Notes under the pieces: generated by a model
What the model was told of the DNA's origin: nothing
Seen by the model: only the letters and a program-made list of their open reading frames with translations
Databases searched by the model: none
Made by a program: the position numbers and the translations under genes
Shown here: piece after piece, positions 12,281-22,397 of the stretch
Position numbering within the stretch: position 1 is the stretch's first letter
How the letters are laid out: every line of letters starts with the position of its first letter
Source of the DNA: Metellina segmentata
Taxonomy: Eukaryota; Arthropoda; Arachnida; Araneae; Tetragnathidae
NCBI GenBank assembly: GCA_947359465.1
Contig: OX375882.1
Span: forward strand, 48,489,509-48,553,508
Direction: 5' to 3'
Length of the DNA stretch: 64,000 nucleotides

Positions 12281-12350
12281 TTCCATGTAGCCTTGTGGTT
12301 AGGGGTTCGGTTCTGGATTCGAGGTCCGGTCATTATTCGAGTGGCTCGAA
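12280..12350 (+). other. Degraded tRNA-like sequence
   Basis: TAGCCTTGTGG (12288-12298) fits the A-box consensus TRGYNNARNGG except for one base. GATTCGAGGTCC (12317-12328) is a damaged B box. The cloverleaf is not intact, so this is more likely an old SINE head than a tRNA gene. Confidence 0.3.
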
Positions 12351-12439
12351 ATCCGTTCGGATTCTTGGAGAAGGAACAGTGTAGTGAACTTCGAGATCAC
12401 TACTAAAACTAACTTTAAATAGCGTTTTAGCAAACGTGT

Positions 12440-13110
12440 CTCAACCATGAAGTGCTTTGGGTTTGGACTGACTGAATTTGCCCTGACTTATTAGGCACTT
12501 CTAAATACTAGAGGGGAAATACTGTGATGGATTTATTAGCCTCCACAAAAATTAACTTGCTAACTAGTAGTATAACAATTAGTGCGATGGATCTCAATCC
12601 TGAAATACTTTTTGATGGACTGGAGTTACGCTGTCGTACCCTGCGCTTCTAAATTCTGGCGGGGAAGTAGTGATGAACTTAACCACAACTAAAGAAACTT
12701 ACAATATAGTAATATATAAATGAGTGCTATGGATTTCAACTCTAAAATACCGTTTTGTAGATCAAAGTTGCACCGTCTTACCCTGCGCTTCTAAATTCTG
12801 GCGGGGAAGTAGTGATGAACTTAGCCACAACTAGAGAAACTTACAATATAGTAATATATAAATAACTGCTATGGATTTCAACTCTAAAATACCGTTTTGT
12901 AGATCAAAAATGCACCGTTTTACCAAAAACTTTTACATTTTGGAGGGGAAGTTGTACTGTTGTAAAATTAGGAAGGGTAGTGTTGTAAAATTAGCCACCA
13001 TTACAAAAATTAACTTACAATATAGTAGTATATAATAAGCTAGAGCAATGGATGTAAGCCTTAAACACGTTTTAGTGATGTGCTGTCTTATCACATTCTA
13101 TTACAATAAT
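12440..13110. repeat. ~145-bp tandem repeat, about five units
   Basis: The block GCTATGGATTTCAACTCTAA recurs near 12583, 12725, 12869 and 13046, with a more diverged first unit near 12440. Each unit also carries ACCCTGCGCTTCTAAATTCT, GGCGGGGAAGTAGTGATGAA and ACTTACAATATAGTA. Spacing is 142, 144 and 177 bp; the last unit is enlarged by an internal duplication near GTTGTAAAATTAG. The two middle units are nearly identical. Confidence 0.85.
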
Positions 13111-13221
13111 CGACTCTTTAAGCTTTAATTCCCGGTCTAGCTAGCCCTCGTGTAGCAAACAAATGACCGTAGAGCGACCACCAAGCAAGTCGGTAAGAAG
13201 GTAGGTATTTCATGTAGGTAT

Positions 13222-13300
13222 TAACGTCGTGCTGGAGCAACCCAACGGGCTATTGGTGACGATCCTGGGACAATCCCAACGGGAAAGATCCGACCAAGCA
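13222..13300 (-). mobile_element. SINE S1 tail fragment
   Basis: ATTAACGTCGTGCTGGAGCAA then CCCAACGGGCTATTGGTGAC and GGGAAAGATCCGA match the S1 tail in minus orientation. No body or head. A short GACCAAGCAAGTCGG motif repeats on both sides (13177 and 13290), which may be the target duplication. Confidence 0.6.
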
Positions 13301-13304
13301 AGTC

Positions 13305-14000
13305 GGATTCCTTGTTCTTAGCGTAAATCAGGGTTTAGGAGACGTATACTTCGCGTGATTGACTGATTTATTTCCTCAAGTTTAGATGTTTGTAGGCTTA
13401 AAACCTCACATATTAATTTTTTCGCTGTTTTCAATGTATATATTACGTAATTCTATTTTCACAATATTCTGCCATCATTTCGTGCAGAGTGGGATGGCAG
13501 GGTCTCAAACACCTGACCTTTTTCTATTCGGGTCAAAAGTTTCCTTTTGTAACAAATATATTGTTCATGGAATTTTGTGAAATAATTTGCACGGACGAAC
13601 CAATATTTTTGTTAGAACGCAAATATTTATGCTGGAATTATTTTGTTTGGTTTTACGGCCTCATTCGAGTGGAAGTGCACTGTTAGTTGATTCTGAAATC
13701 TGACAATAAACATCCTCCTGATAGCTGATCATTTTACTTTTTATGGACAAATTTCTTCCTGTCTACTTGTAGTTGAATACAATTTGAAAAATGATTCAAA
13801 ATTTTGATTTTCATGTTCCAAAAAATGCGATTGACAACGCGTTTGGAATGTGCACGTAAAATAATAGAATATTTCTCTTCAAAAGTAAAACCACTTGTTC
13901 TTATTTTCATTTCTGTTCCATGCTTTTAAATAGATCTCAATATAGTCCTTTTTTGCCATAAGACCCAACCATCTGACTGGCTCTCTACGGTCCACAGTAG
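13305..14000. other. No supportable feature
   Basis: AT-rich unique sequence; short frames at 13386-13686 in two phases have no motif. Confidence 0.35.
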
Positions 14001-14009
14001 CCCAGTTGG

Positions 14010-14142
14010 AGGGTAAGGTAAGGTAATTTTAGTTAACGTCGTACTAGAGCAACACAACGGGCTATTGACGACGGTCCGGGATCAGTCCCTTAAGGGAAAG
14101 ATCCGAGGACAACACCTCGTAATTTTGAACCACGGTCAGATG
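14010..14142 (-). mobile_element. SINE S1-A tail and partial body
   Basis: The tail (GGTAAGGTAAGGTAATTTTA) and body run cleanly to CACGGTCAGATGA, then break into the S1-B copy that follows in the opposite orientation. Sequence is very close to the family consensus, so it is young. Confidence 0.8.
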
Positions 14143-14450
14143 AATAGCCCATTTGGAAGAGCAACGAATTGGCAAACGGAGGATTGCGAGTTCAAAACTC
14201 GGTTCAGCCACAGACCATCGTGTATATGGGGGCTGATAATAAATAATTAAATCTATCGTGGCCTCAAATGTCTTCACATTGGCGTGGTGCGGAAGTTTGG
14301 AGAATGGAGTGCCAGCTCCGGTGTTGCTTCGTCATCTGACCTCCGTTCAAAACTACGTGGTGTTGTCCTTGGACCTTCGCCTTAGGGTATTGATCCTGAA
14401 CCGTTGTCAATAGCCCGTTGCACTGCCCCAGTGCGACGTTAATCAATACC
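14143..14450 (+). mobile_element. SINE S1-B (second head type), near full length
   Basis: The head is AGCCCATTTGGAAGAGCAACG … GGATTGCGAGTTCAAAACTC, a tRNA-like unit with a B-like box, different from the S1-A head. It is followed by the shared body (GTGGCCTCAAATGTCTTCAC, GTGCCAGCTCCGGTGTTGC) and shared tail (CAATAGCCCGTTGC, GTGCGACGTTAA). The same head occurs at 37911-38226 and 41905-42215. More diverged than S1-A copies, so older. Confidence 0.75.
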
Positions 14451-14599
14451 TAACGAAGTACCCAACTAGCTCTACACGTGACTACAACGAGCGTTAATTA
14501 AGCCCTGTTTGCACGAGCTTAGTGGCTTAGTGCTAATTATTAGTACTAACCAGTTGCACTAAGCACTTTGAAGGTGAGAGAAGTTCACACGAGTTGGCA

Positions 14600-14931
14600 A
14601 ATGGTAATGGTAATTTTAGTTAACGTCGTACTAGAGCAACACAACGGGCTATTGACGACGGTCCGGGATCAGTCCCTTAAGGGAAAGATCCGAGGACAAC
14701 ACCTCGTAATTTTGAATCACGGTCAGGTGACGAAGCAACACCTGAGCTGGCACCCCACTCTCCAAACTTCCACGCCAACCCAACGTGAGGACTTTCGGCC
14801 ACGACAGATTTAAGGTGCACCAGCCGCCTCTACACCATACGTTTACAAACATCCATGCCCGGACCCGGATTCGAACCAGGAATCTTCCGATCTAGAGGCT
14901 AATACCTTAGCCACTATACCGGTTGGTCGGC
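14600..14931 (-). mobile_element. SINE S1-A, full length
   Basis: From the left: tail GGTAATGGTAATTTTAGTTAA, shared body, then the tRNA-like head ending CCGGTTGGTCGGC at 14931. In sense the head carries GGTTCGAATCC, a perfect Pol III B box. ACGAGTTGG lies just left of the tail and again at 14936-14944, a probable target duplication. Sits inside a MITE. Confidence 0.9.
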
Positions 14932-14940
14932 ACATACGAG

Positions 14941-15175
14941 TTGGTAATTTGGTAATTTTAATTAACGTTCTACTAGAGCAACAGAACGGGCTATTGACGA
15001 CGGTCCGGGATCAATCCCCTAAGGCAAAGATCCGAAGACAACACCACGTAATTTTGAACCTTGGTCAGATGACGAGACCAGAACCTGAGCTGACACCCCA
15101 CTCACTAGATGAGAGTGTGAACCGGACACCGTTAGTGTGCAGTGATATCAGTTCACGATAGACCTGCGTCTAAAA
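14941..15175 (-). mobile_element. SINE S1-C, second copy
   Basis: S1 tail and body to CCTGAGCTGACACCCCACTC, then the alternative 5' half (AGTGTGAACCGGACACCG, GCAGTGATATCAGTTCACGA, GACCTGCGTCTAAAA) shared only with 11338-11575. Thirteen bases near GACACCGTTAGTG are present here but not in the other copy. Confidence 0.7.
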
Positions 15176-15836
15176 CTGAAACGCGCTTATAAACATTATT
15201 CAAGTGTTATTATAAAATCATTAACAGAAGTGCTCGAAGAAGAATAGAGGAAAGATAAGCGAATATGGATGAGGAATTGGTTGCTGAAAACAGATATTTT
15301 TTCCTCAGGCACACCAAAACATTGTGTACCTATTCATTGCATTCAAAACTTTTTGCCATGATGCTTGTGCTTCAGATTGTACGTCAAAGATTTTGTATTC
15401 CAAAGACACTCACGGCATTTAAACTTTTGAATAAAGTTTATTGCGATTTCTGAGCTCCACTTTTCGGCCATTTTAACTCAAAAGAAACCAGGTAGAAAAG
15501 GATATCCAGGGTAGTACATGACCACGTGTATCCTTGACTTGTCACTAAGCACAAACCTCCGGGCTGGGTCGTTCACACGGGCTAAGTGAACGCTAAGAGT
15601 AGTGGGGAGAAGTGGTTGGGTGCCTACTTCTCATTAACGAAATATGATCCGCTTCTATTCACTCTCCACTCCCATTTTTTCTAACGATTAGTACTAATGC
15701 TTCGGGTTTACATGCCCGATATTAGTGCGAGTGGTTAGTAAGAATGATTAGTAGTAAGCTCTTGTATACAGGACGTACCACTTTTCTTTCTGGCTTATTA
15801 GCTGTGAATGTTTATTGAGTTTTATTTTATAATAAC

Positions 15837-16167
15837 GGTAATTGGTAATTTTTAGTTAACGTCGTACTAGAGCAACACAACGGGCTATTGACGACGGTCC
15901 GGGATCAATACCTTAAGGGAAAGATCCAAGGACAACACCTCGTAATTTTGAACCACGGTCAGATGACGAGGCAACACTTGAGCTGGCACCCCACTCTCCA
16001 AACTTCCACACCAATCCAACGTGAGGACTTTCGTCTACGACGGATTTAAGGTGCACTAGCCGCCTCTACACCATACGCTCACAAACATCCATGCCCGGAC
16101 CCGGATTCGAACCAGGAACCTTCCGATCTAGAGGCTAACGCCTTAACCACTATGCCGGTCGGTCAGC
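15837..16167 (-). mobile_element. SINE S1-A, full length
   Basis: Complete tail-body-head order, with head end CCGGTCGGTCAGC at 16167 and an intact B box (antisense GGATTCGAACC). TAATAACGG on the left and TAATAAAGG on the right may be the target duplication. Confidence 0.88.
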
Positions 16168-16339
16168 TTGTAATAAAGGAGTAATACACATAAACTCGAT
16201 GTAGTTGGTGGTTAGATTTCAGAAAAATGATAATATAAATGAATCGGAATTCGATAATGTTATTTCCAGCACTACATTGTGAAGAAACTTATTTGTTTGT
16301 ACAGGCCTGAGTGCAAAACAGCACATTCAGTTTTGATGA

Positions 16340-16659
16340 CCTCTTCCAAGTGTTGTTAGCCTCTAGATCGGAAGGTTCCTGGTTCGAATCCGGGTCAGTG
16401 CATGGATATTTGTAAGCATATGGTGTAGAGGCGGCTGGTGGACCTTAAACCTGTCGTGGCCGAAAGTCCTCAAGTTGGGTTAGTGTGGAAGTTTGGAGCG
16501 TGGGATGCAAGCTCAGGTGTTGCCTCGTCATCTGAATGTGGTTAAAAATTACTTGGTGTTGTCCTCTTATTAAGGGATTGATCCCGGACCGTCGTCAATA
16601 GCCCGTTGTGTTGCTCTAGTAAGACTTTAATTAAAATTACCTTACCTCTTCTAAGTGTT
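16340..16659 (+). mobile_element. SINE S1-A, head partly missing, 15-bp target duplication
   Basis: Starts at GTTAGCCTCTAGATCGGAAG inside the tRNA-like head, keeps the B box GGTTCGAATCC, and runs to ATTAAAATTACCTTA. CCTCTTCCAAGTGTT (16340-16354) and CCTCTTCTAAGTGTT (16645-16659) flank it with one mismatch. The A-box half of the head is gone, so this copy lacks a full internal promoter. Confidence 0.85.
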
Positions 16660-17006
16660 TCGAGCCGACCAACTCGTATAGTGGTTAAGGTGTTAGCCTC
16701 TAGATCGGAAGGTTCCTGGTTCGAATCCGGGTCCGGCATGGATGTTTGTAAGCGTATTATGTAGAGGCGGCTGGTGCACCTAAAATCTGTCGTGGCCGAA
16801 AGTCCTCACGTTGGGTTGGTGTGGAAGTTTGGAGAGTGGTGTGCTAGCTCAGGTGTTGCTTCGTCAACTGACCATGGTTTAAAATTACGAGGTGTTGTCC
16901 TCGGATCTTTCCCTTAAGGGACTGATCCCGGACCGTCGTCAATAGCCCGTTGTGTTGCTCTTGTACGACGTTAACTAAAATTACCATTACCATCTAAGTG
17001 TTTCGA
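16650..17006 (+). mobile_element. SINE S1-A, full length, nested in a neighbour's target duplication
   Basis: The head GCCGACCAACTCGTATAGTGG starts at 16664, and the tail ends ACTAAAATTACCATTACCA near 16992. A perfect 14-bp TCTAAGTGTTTCGA flanks it (16650-16663 and 16993-17006). The left copy overlaps the right target duplication of the SINE at 16340-16659, so this one arrived later at the same spot. It carries a short deletion in the GGTCCGGC part of the head. Confidence 0.9.
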
Positions 17007-17039
17007 AATTTGTCGATTTAACTCAGACATCCCAAAAAC

Positions 17040-17320
17040 TGGGTATTGACAACAAGGAATTCCCCATAATATTCATCTAGAAGAAATCTGTGTGGATAAG
17101 TATAAACCGTTCTGGTGTTAGTCCTCACGAGGTAGCAAGAATTGACCTGTTCTGGATGGACGAGATATCTCGTCATTAGAAGAAAACTGACAAGATCGTT
17201 ATCTCTTAAATTGACTTATACAAACATATGCTTTAAAACTTTGAAGTATCAAGGAAACGAACAAAAATTGATACTGTCACTGTGTTATGCCAACCCGTTT
17301 TTCTCTTTTCTGATGATTCT
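17040..17320. other. Anonymous DNA with a perfect 16-bp palindrome
   Basis: GACGAGATATCTCGTC at 17159-17174 is a perfect palindrome. The sequence just after it (CATTAGAAGAAAACTGACAA) resembles 56849-56886. No gene seen. Confidence 0.4.
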
Positions 17321-18826
17321 ACAGGGTGGTCCCGAATTCATGGTACAAACTTTAATGGTAGGTACAGGACATTGTAACAATGATTTATTGTATAGGAATG
17401 TATAGTCGCAAGTGACGCGGTGAGGCGTAAACAGGGGAAATAAAAGGAAAGAGAAATGGAGTGATCGGTTGGTATCATTGCCGGTAGAGGGCAGTAGATG
17501 TCTAGCCGCTGTTGAACATGATGCATCGCAGTAGGGAAAAGCGCCATTCACAATTGTGCTGCCGTAGACGATGGGTGACTTTACGTATGCAGAAAAAGCA
17601 GACATGCATTACATGTACGGCCGTGCAAATGGTAACGGCAGAGCTGCGTTACGAATGTATCGCGCGGAGTATCCTGATCGACGAATGCCGGATCATAGAA
17701 TTTTTCAACGGTTACATCGTCAACTTTGTGAAACAGGTGCGTTCGACGTCAACAGACATGGCGCTGGTCGAGTAAGAGCTGTACGCACTCCAAGGCTGGA
17801 AGAAAGCATCTTGAACATTGTGGCTGATAGACCCGAGTCAAGCACAAGAACTGTTGCGCGTGACGTAGGTGTGAGTCATCAGACTGTATGCAGAGTGTTA
17901 AACGAAAATCGCTTACACCCCTTCCATTTTCAGAAAGTACAAGCATTGAATCCGGCAGATTATCCTCGCCGCGTGAACTTCTGCCTGTGGGTGATGCAGC
18001 AATGTGCGTTGCAGCCGGATTTCGTAGATTATGTGCTATTTACAGATGAAGCGACATTTTCACGCGAGGGTGTCTTTAATACGCACAATTCCCATGTGTA
18101 GGCAACCGATAATCCACATGCAACGCGTCGACATGCGTTTCAACAACGTTTCAGTATTAATGTGTGGGCTGGTATTGTGAACGACTTTTTGATTGGCCCA
18201 TACTTACTACCCACGCGGCTCACAGGCGGAAGCTATCTTATTTTTCTGAAAGAAGTGTTACCACAACTGCTGCATGATGTTCCGATCGCCATTCGTAACC
18301 GCATGTGGTTTCAGCACGATGGGGCGCCAGCACACTTCAGCATTGATGTACGGAATTACCTGAATGCCACGTTTGGTACTCGATGGATTGGGCGTGGTGG
18401 ACCAGTCCCTTGGCCACCCCGATCTCCCGATTTATCGAGCCTCGATTACTTTTTATGGGGACATCTAAAGCATCTTGTTTATGAGACTCCAGTTGACTCA
18501 GATGAGGATCTCGTCGCTCGCTTATCTGTAGCTGCTGCAGGTGTGCGTGAAATACCAGGCATCTTTGAACGTGTACGCCAATCGCTCCACCGACGCTGTC
18601 AAGCATGTATCGATACTGGTGGACGCAATTTTGAACAATTACTGTAAACATGACACTTGTCAACAACGCTTTCAATAAAATCTTTGTTTTTCCTTTCGGC
18701 CGTTATTTCCCCTGTTTTCGCCTCACCGCGTCACTTGCGACTATACATTCCTATACAATAAATCATTGTTACAATGTCCTGTACCTACCATTAAAGTTTG
18801 TACCATGAATTCGGGACCACCCTGTA
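17320..18826 (+). mobile_element. Mariner element, DD41D (rosa-like), copy 1
   Basis: 1503 bp from CAGGGTGGTCCCGAATTCAT (17322) to its reverse complement ending at 18824, flanked by the TA target duplication (17320-17321, 18825-18826). The terminal inverted repeats are long, about 122 bp (17322-17443 and 18703-18824), with one visible mismatch near 17428. A single transposase frame fills the middle and an AATAAA polyadenylation signal (18674-18679) follows its stop. It is nearly identical to the inverted copy at 54558-56054, so it moved very recently. The only obvious coding defect is one stop codon. Confidence 0.95.
17571..18647 (+). pseudogene. Mariner transposase, DD41D, one internal stop
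   Basis: Cut-and-paste transposase that binds its own inverted repeats and works in the nucleus. The frame is 358 codons plus stop. The N-terminal third holds a DUF4817-like helix-turn-helix (starting MGDFTYAEKADMHYMYG), then a second HTH around residues 80-115 (ARDVGVSHQTVCRVL). The catalytic triad reads Asp159 (FTDEATF), Asp250 (FQHDGAPAHF) and Asp292 (SSLDYFLWG); 41 residues separate the last two, the DD41D signature known from rosa-type mariners. A TAG at 18099-18101 replaces codon 177, which is TGG (Trp) in the other copy. Frame and length are otherwise intact, so the protein would stop after 176 residues, before the second Asp. The start is the first ATG after the 5' repeat and is shared by both copies. 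Confidence 0.92.
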
Positions 18827-19480
18827 TATTTAATATCATGCAAGATAACTAGTTAAGGCAAACCAAAAAAGGATCTAATATCCCAAACAAAAAAGTGTAC
18901 AAAAATATAAGATTTGAAAAGTAATGGTGGTTTGAATGTGTGTTGGACTGAATTTTAAAATCCAACATAGTGAATACAGGCAGTATTTTCATATTTAAAA
19001 AAATATGATTTATAAAGGAACTAAAAAACAAGTTATGTTCACATGAAAAACACATTTTGAGATTATGCTTATTTTATTTTTAAGCGTTTTTGCAAATTTT
19101 GTGAATTGTATTTCCTCTCGTGCCCTTTCATAAAAAGCTCCTTTTCCCAAATTAGAAGAACGGTATGAAATATTACTTTAACTATTATTTTTTCAACTCT
19201 TTCTTCTTTTTTTTTGTTTCATCATTTATCATAACTTCTAAACAGTTATAAAACAAGCCTTTGTTCGCATATTTAGTTAAACGTCTAAAGCTACTTTCCC
19301 TCCCAGAAACTAAATTAATTGTAAAAATGATAAAATACATCCAGTCAAAACATGAGGCCCATTCGTGGAAATGAAAGAAATTTCGAGATTTATGTAGATT
19401 GTTAAATCTTTTTTAATCCTACATTTGTTACACTGAGGCTTACACAAGTATGTTTACTTGAGTTGAAGAGGTATTTTCTA
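18827..19480. other. No supportable feature
   Basis: AT-rich unique sequence between the mariner and the next SINE insertion. Confidence 0.4.
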
Positions 19481-19482
19481 TC

Positions 19483-19583
19483 AAGTAAATGTATGAGGGA
19501 TTGATCCCGGACCGTCGTCAATAGCCCGTTGTGTTGCTCTAGTACGACGTTAACTAAAATTACCATTACCAAGTAAATGTATG
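19483..19583 (+). mobile_element. 75-bp tail-only SINE/LINE insertion, 13-bp target duplication
   Basis: Only the last 75 bp of the S1 tail is present (19496-19570): GGGATTGATCCCGGACCGTC to AAATTACCATTACC. AAGTAAATGTATG flanks it perfectly (19483-19495, 19571-19583). This is a clean, extreme 5' truncation made at insertion. Confidence 0.92.
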
Positions 19584-19670
19584 TGGAGGTAGTGTTTATG
19601 TGTCAGAGTTCGTGTACTGAACTTTTTCAAAACGTGACGTCACGGCTTATTTTTAAAAAACGATTTCAAA

Positions 19671-20022
19671 ACTTGTAATGGTAATAGTAATTTTAGTTAA
19701 CGTCGCACTAGAGCAACACAACGGGCTATTGACGACGGTCCGGGATCAGTCACTTTAAGGGAAAGATTCGAGGACAACACCTCGTAATTTTGAACCACGG
19801 TCAGATGACGACGCAACACCTGAGCTGGCACCCAATCTCCAAACTTCCACGCCAACCCAACGTGAGGACTTTCGGCCACGACAGATTTAAGGTGCACCAG
19901 CCGCCTCTACACCATACGCTTACAGACTTCCATGCCCGGACCCGGATTCGAAGCAGGAACCTTCCGATCTAGAGGCTAACACCTTAACCACTATACCGGT
20001 TGGTCGGCCCAACACTTGTAAT
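19671..20022 (-). mobile_element. SINE S1-A, full length (first unit of the 724-bp duplication)
   Basis: Tail, body and tRNA-like head are complete; the head ends GGTTGGTCGGC at 20008. ACTTGTAAT occurs on both sides (19671-19679, 20014-20022) as the likely target duplication. It shares with 20415-20732 two changes not seen in other copies, CAGACTTCCATG and GATTCGAAGCAGG, showing the two are duplicates of one insertion. Confidence 0.88.
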
Positions 20023-20204
20023 TTCGTTTTCACACAGTGATAAATATTCTAATGAACATATTCTGAATTGAAATGGAATTGTTGATTGGTCAATGATAGT
20101 TTGATTACAAGCCAAACTTCGCCAAAACGGCGATAAAGTATATTTTATGGTAACCCAAATATGTATCATGCTAGTTTCGGCAGCAGAAGTGAAATTTTCA
20201 CGGA

Positions 20205-20395
20205 TCATCAGGAGGGTTGAGAGTTTGAATCCAGTCAAAGACCGTTGGGTATAAAGCGGGGCTGGTGTACGTTAAATCATCGTGGCCTCAAATGTCCTCA
20301 CGTTGGCGTGGTGTGGAAGTTTGTATAGTGTGGTGTCAGCTCATTTGTTGCCTCGTCATCCGACCGTGGTTCAAAATTACGAGGTGTTTCCTCGG
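20205..20395 (+). mobile_element. SINE S1-B, cut by the tandem duplication
   Basis: Head remnant with B-like GAGTTTGAATCC, then GGCTGGTGTACGTTAAATC, GTGGCCTCAAATGTCCTCAC, and body to GAGGTGTTTCCTCGG. It lacks the tail, which is present in the second unit, so its end is the duplication junction. Confidence 0.7.
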
Positions 20396-20414
20396 TAAAG
20401 GTAAGGTAAGGTAA

Positions 20415-20732
20415 TTTTAGTTAACGTCGTACTAGAGCAACACAACGGGCTATTGACGACGGTCCGGGATCAGTCCCTTAAGGGAAAGATCCGAGGACAA
20501 CACCTCGTAATTTTGAACCACGGTCAGATGACGAAGCAACACCTGAGCTGGCACCCCACTCTCCAAACTTCCACGCCAACCCAACGTGAGGACTTTCGGC
20601 CACGACAGATTTAAGGTGCACCAGCCGCCTCTACACCATACGCTTACAGACTTCCATGCCCGGGCCCGGATTCGAAGCAGGAACCTTCCGATCTAGAGGC
20701 TAACACCTTAACCACTATACCGGTTGGTCGGC
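20415..20732 (-). mobile_element. SINE S1-A (second unit of the duplication)
   Basis: Same insertion as 19671-20022, copied by tandem duplication. Its sequence is closer to the family consensus in the body (CAGTCCCTTAAGGGAAAGATC). Confidence 0.88.
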
Positions 20733-20928
20733 CCAACACTTGTAATTTCGTTTTCACACAGTGATAAATATTCTAATGAACATATTCTGAATTGAAATGG
20801 AATTGTTGATTGGTCAATGATAGTTTGATTACAAGCCAAACTTCGCCAAAACGGCGATAAAGTATATTTTATGGTAACCCAAATATGTATCATGCTAGTT
20901 TCGGCAGCAGAAGTGAAATTTTCACGGA

Positions 20929-21160
20929 TCATCAGGAGGGTTGAGAGTTTGAATCCAGTCAAAGACCGTTGGGTATAAAGCGGGGCTGGTGTACGTTAAA
21001 TCATCGTGGCCTCAAATGTCCTCACGTTGGCGTGGTGTGGAAGTTTGGATAGTGTGGTGTCAGCTCATTTGTTGCCTCGTCATCCGACCGTGGTTCAAAA
21101 TTACGAGGTGTTTCCTCGGATCTTCACTATTGGGATCGATCCCGGAACGTCGTTAATTAA
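20929..21160 (+). mobile_element. SINE S1-B, near complete
   Basis: As in 20205-20395, but continuing past TTTCCTCGG into ATCTTCACTATTGGGATCGA, TCCCGGAACGTCG and TTAATTAA. This is the parental right edge of the duplicated block. Confidence 0.7.
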
Positions 21161-21285
21161 TGTACCAAATACACCACAGATCATCAGGTTTATTTACACT
21201 GAAAATCCCTCCATGTATTTATAACACATATTTTTTTTATAACATTGACCTAGTTATACTACTTTTGAATAAGATGTGACTGAAC

Positions 21286-21626
21286 CAGTGACGGATGGTA
21301 ATGCTAATTTTAGTTAACGTCGTATTAGAGCATCACAACGGGCTATTGACGACGGTCCGGGATCAGTCCCTTAAGGGAAAGAACCGAGGACAATACCTCT
21401 TAATTTTGAATCACGGTCAGATGACGAAGCAACACCTGAGCTGGCACTCCACTCTCCAAACTTCCGCACCAACCCAACGTGAAGACTTTCGGCCACGAAA
21501 GATTTAAGGTGCACCAACCGCCTCTACACCATACGCTTACAAACATCCATTCCCGGATTCGAACCAGGAACCTTCCGATCTAGAGACCTTAACCACTATA
21601 CCGGTTGGTCAGCACAGTGAAGGATG
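21286..21626 (-). mobile_element. SINE S1-A with 12-bp target duplication
   Basis: Tail, body and head present, with a short deletion near TCGATCTAGAGACC in the head. Flanks are CAGTGACGGATG (21286-21297) and CAGTGAAGGATG (21615-21626), one mismatch. Confidence 0.88.
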
Positions 21627-21629
21627 AAC

Positions 21630-22395
21630 CAAGACAAATGGAAAGTTTTCGGGGCCCTCAAACTTAAGTTAGGAAAAAATATATAGTTTCAAGAAATCTC
21701 ATTTAAGTTACTATCAAAAAAGAAAAAAGTTATCAAAATTTTCATACTATGACACATTAAATAAATTTATTTTAAAGAAATTTATGAATTTTCATAGCTT
21801 TATTTTTTACAAATTCGTCAATTAATTTGGAAGTGTGAATTCGGTTTAAGATTTCTTGCTCTCTCTCTATATACAGAATGTCCATATTAATTAATCTTTC
21901 TTCTTCCTCTAGGACTCCTTAAATAATTTTTTAAAGCTTTACAACAGAAAACGATATATCTCCTGACGCATGAGATAAGAGAATTGTTAAAAAAAAATGT
22001 TCGATAATATTTCAACATTCGGTAATATGGAAGACATTTGTTTGGCGACTCGTTACATGTCTGGTGTATTTTTTATGGTGTCCTCGTTTTCTTTTCTAAA
22101 TAATAAAAAATGGTCAAATTCGTCTTCAAAAGTACAAATATCAATGTCATTTTTCTAATTATCCTTCAACTTCTTTTCGTGTTCTTTTTTTCTGCTATTT
22201 TGATAAATCCCAATCAAAAGATATTCGAAAAGGCTCCACAACAACTTCATACGTCTAAGTTCTTTGAGATAATTCTGCATTGGTGTTATTACATATGACG
22301 TAAAATGAATTGACTATGAAATTTTTTTCTTAATCTAAATTCATTTCCGACATCTTTGTTTTCATTAAAAAACATTTTCATTCATTTAGAAACAT
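21630..22395. other. No supportable feature
   Basis: Very AT-rich. A 62-codon frame (22110-22298) is hydrophobic but compositionally biased, with no start context or neighbours to support it. Confidence 0.35.
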
Positions 22396-22397
22396 TT

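Larger units (their letters stand above)
14501..15771. mobile_element. Probable MITE broken up by SINE insertions
   Basis: The left end CCCTGTTTGCACGAGCTTAG continues into TTAGTGCTAATTATTAGTAC. The right end, reverse-complemented, reads CCTGTATACAAGAGCTTACT then ACTAATCATTCTTACTAACC. These pair imperfectly over about 60 bp. Two SINEs (14600-14931 and 14941-15175) lie between the ends. Target duplications are not clear, so boundaries are tentative. Confidence 0.45.
19691..21119. repeat. 724-bp near-perfect tandem duplication
   Basis: 19691-20395 and 20415-21119 align at a constant 724-bp offset. Each unit holds a minus-strand S1-A SINE, about 250 bp of spacer, and the 5' part of an older plus-strand S1-B SINE. 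The spacer, including an 84-codon frame, looks identical in both; the SINE parts differ at about eight positions. The first unit stops at TTTCCTCGG and runs straight into GGTAAGGTAAGG, the SINE tail repeat of the second. Only the second unit continues into the rest of the S1-B element. Confidence 0.93.

Noticed and set aside
16664..16740. Possible tRNA gene (A box, perfect B box)
   Set aside because: Present in many copies always joined to the same SINE body, with deletions in the acceptor side and no clean cloverleaf. SINE head, not a tRNA gene.
17512..17775. 87-codon frame overlapping the mariner transposase (also 55597-55860)
   Set aside because: Alternative phase of the transposase region, repeated only because the element is.
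19984..20962. Two identical 84-codon frames (19984-20238 and 20708-20962), suggesting a conserved gene pair
   Set aside because: They lie in the spacer of the 724-bp tandem duplication and run into SINE head sequence. Identity comes from recent duplication, not selection.
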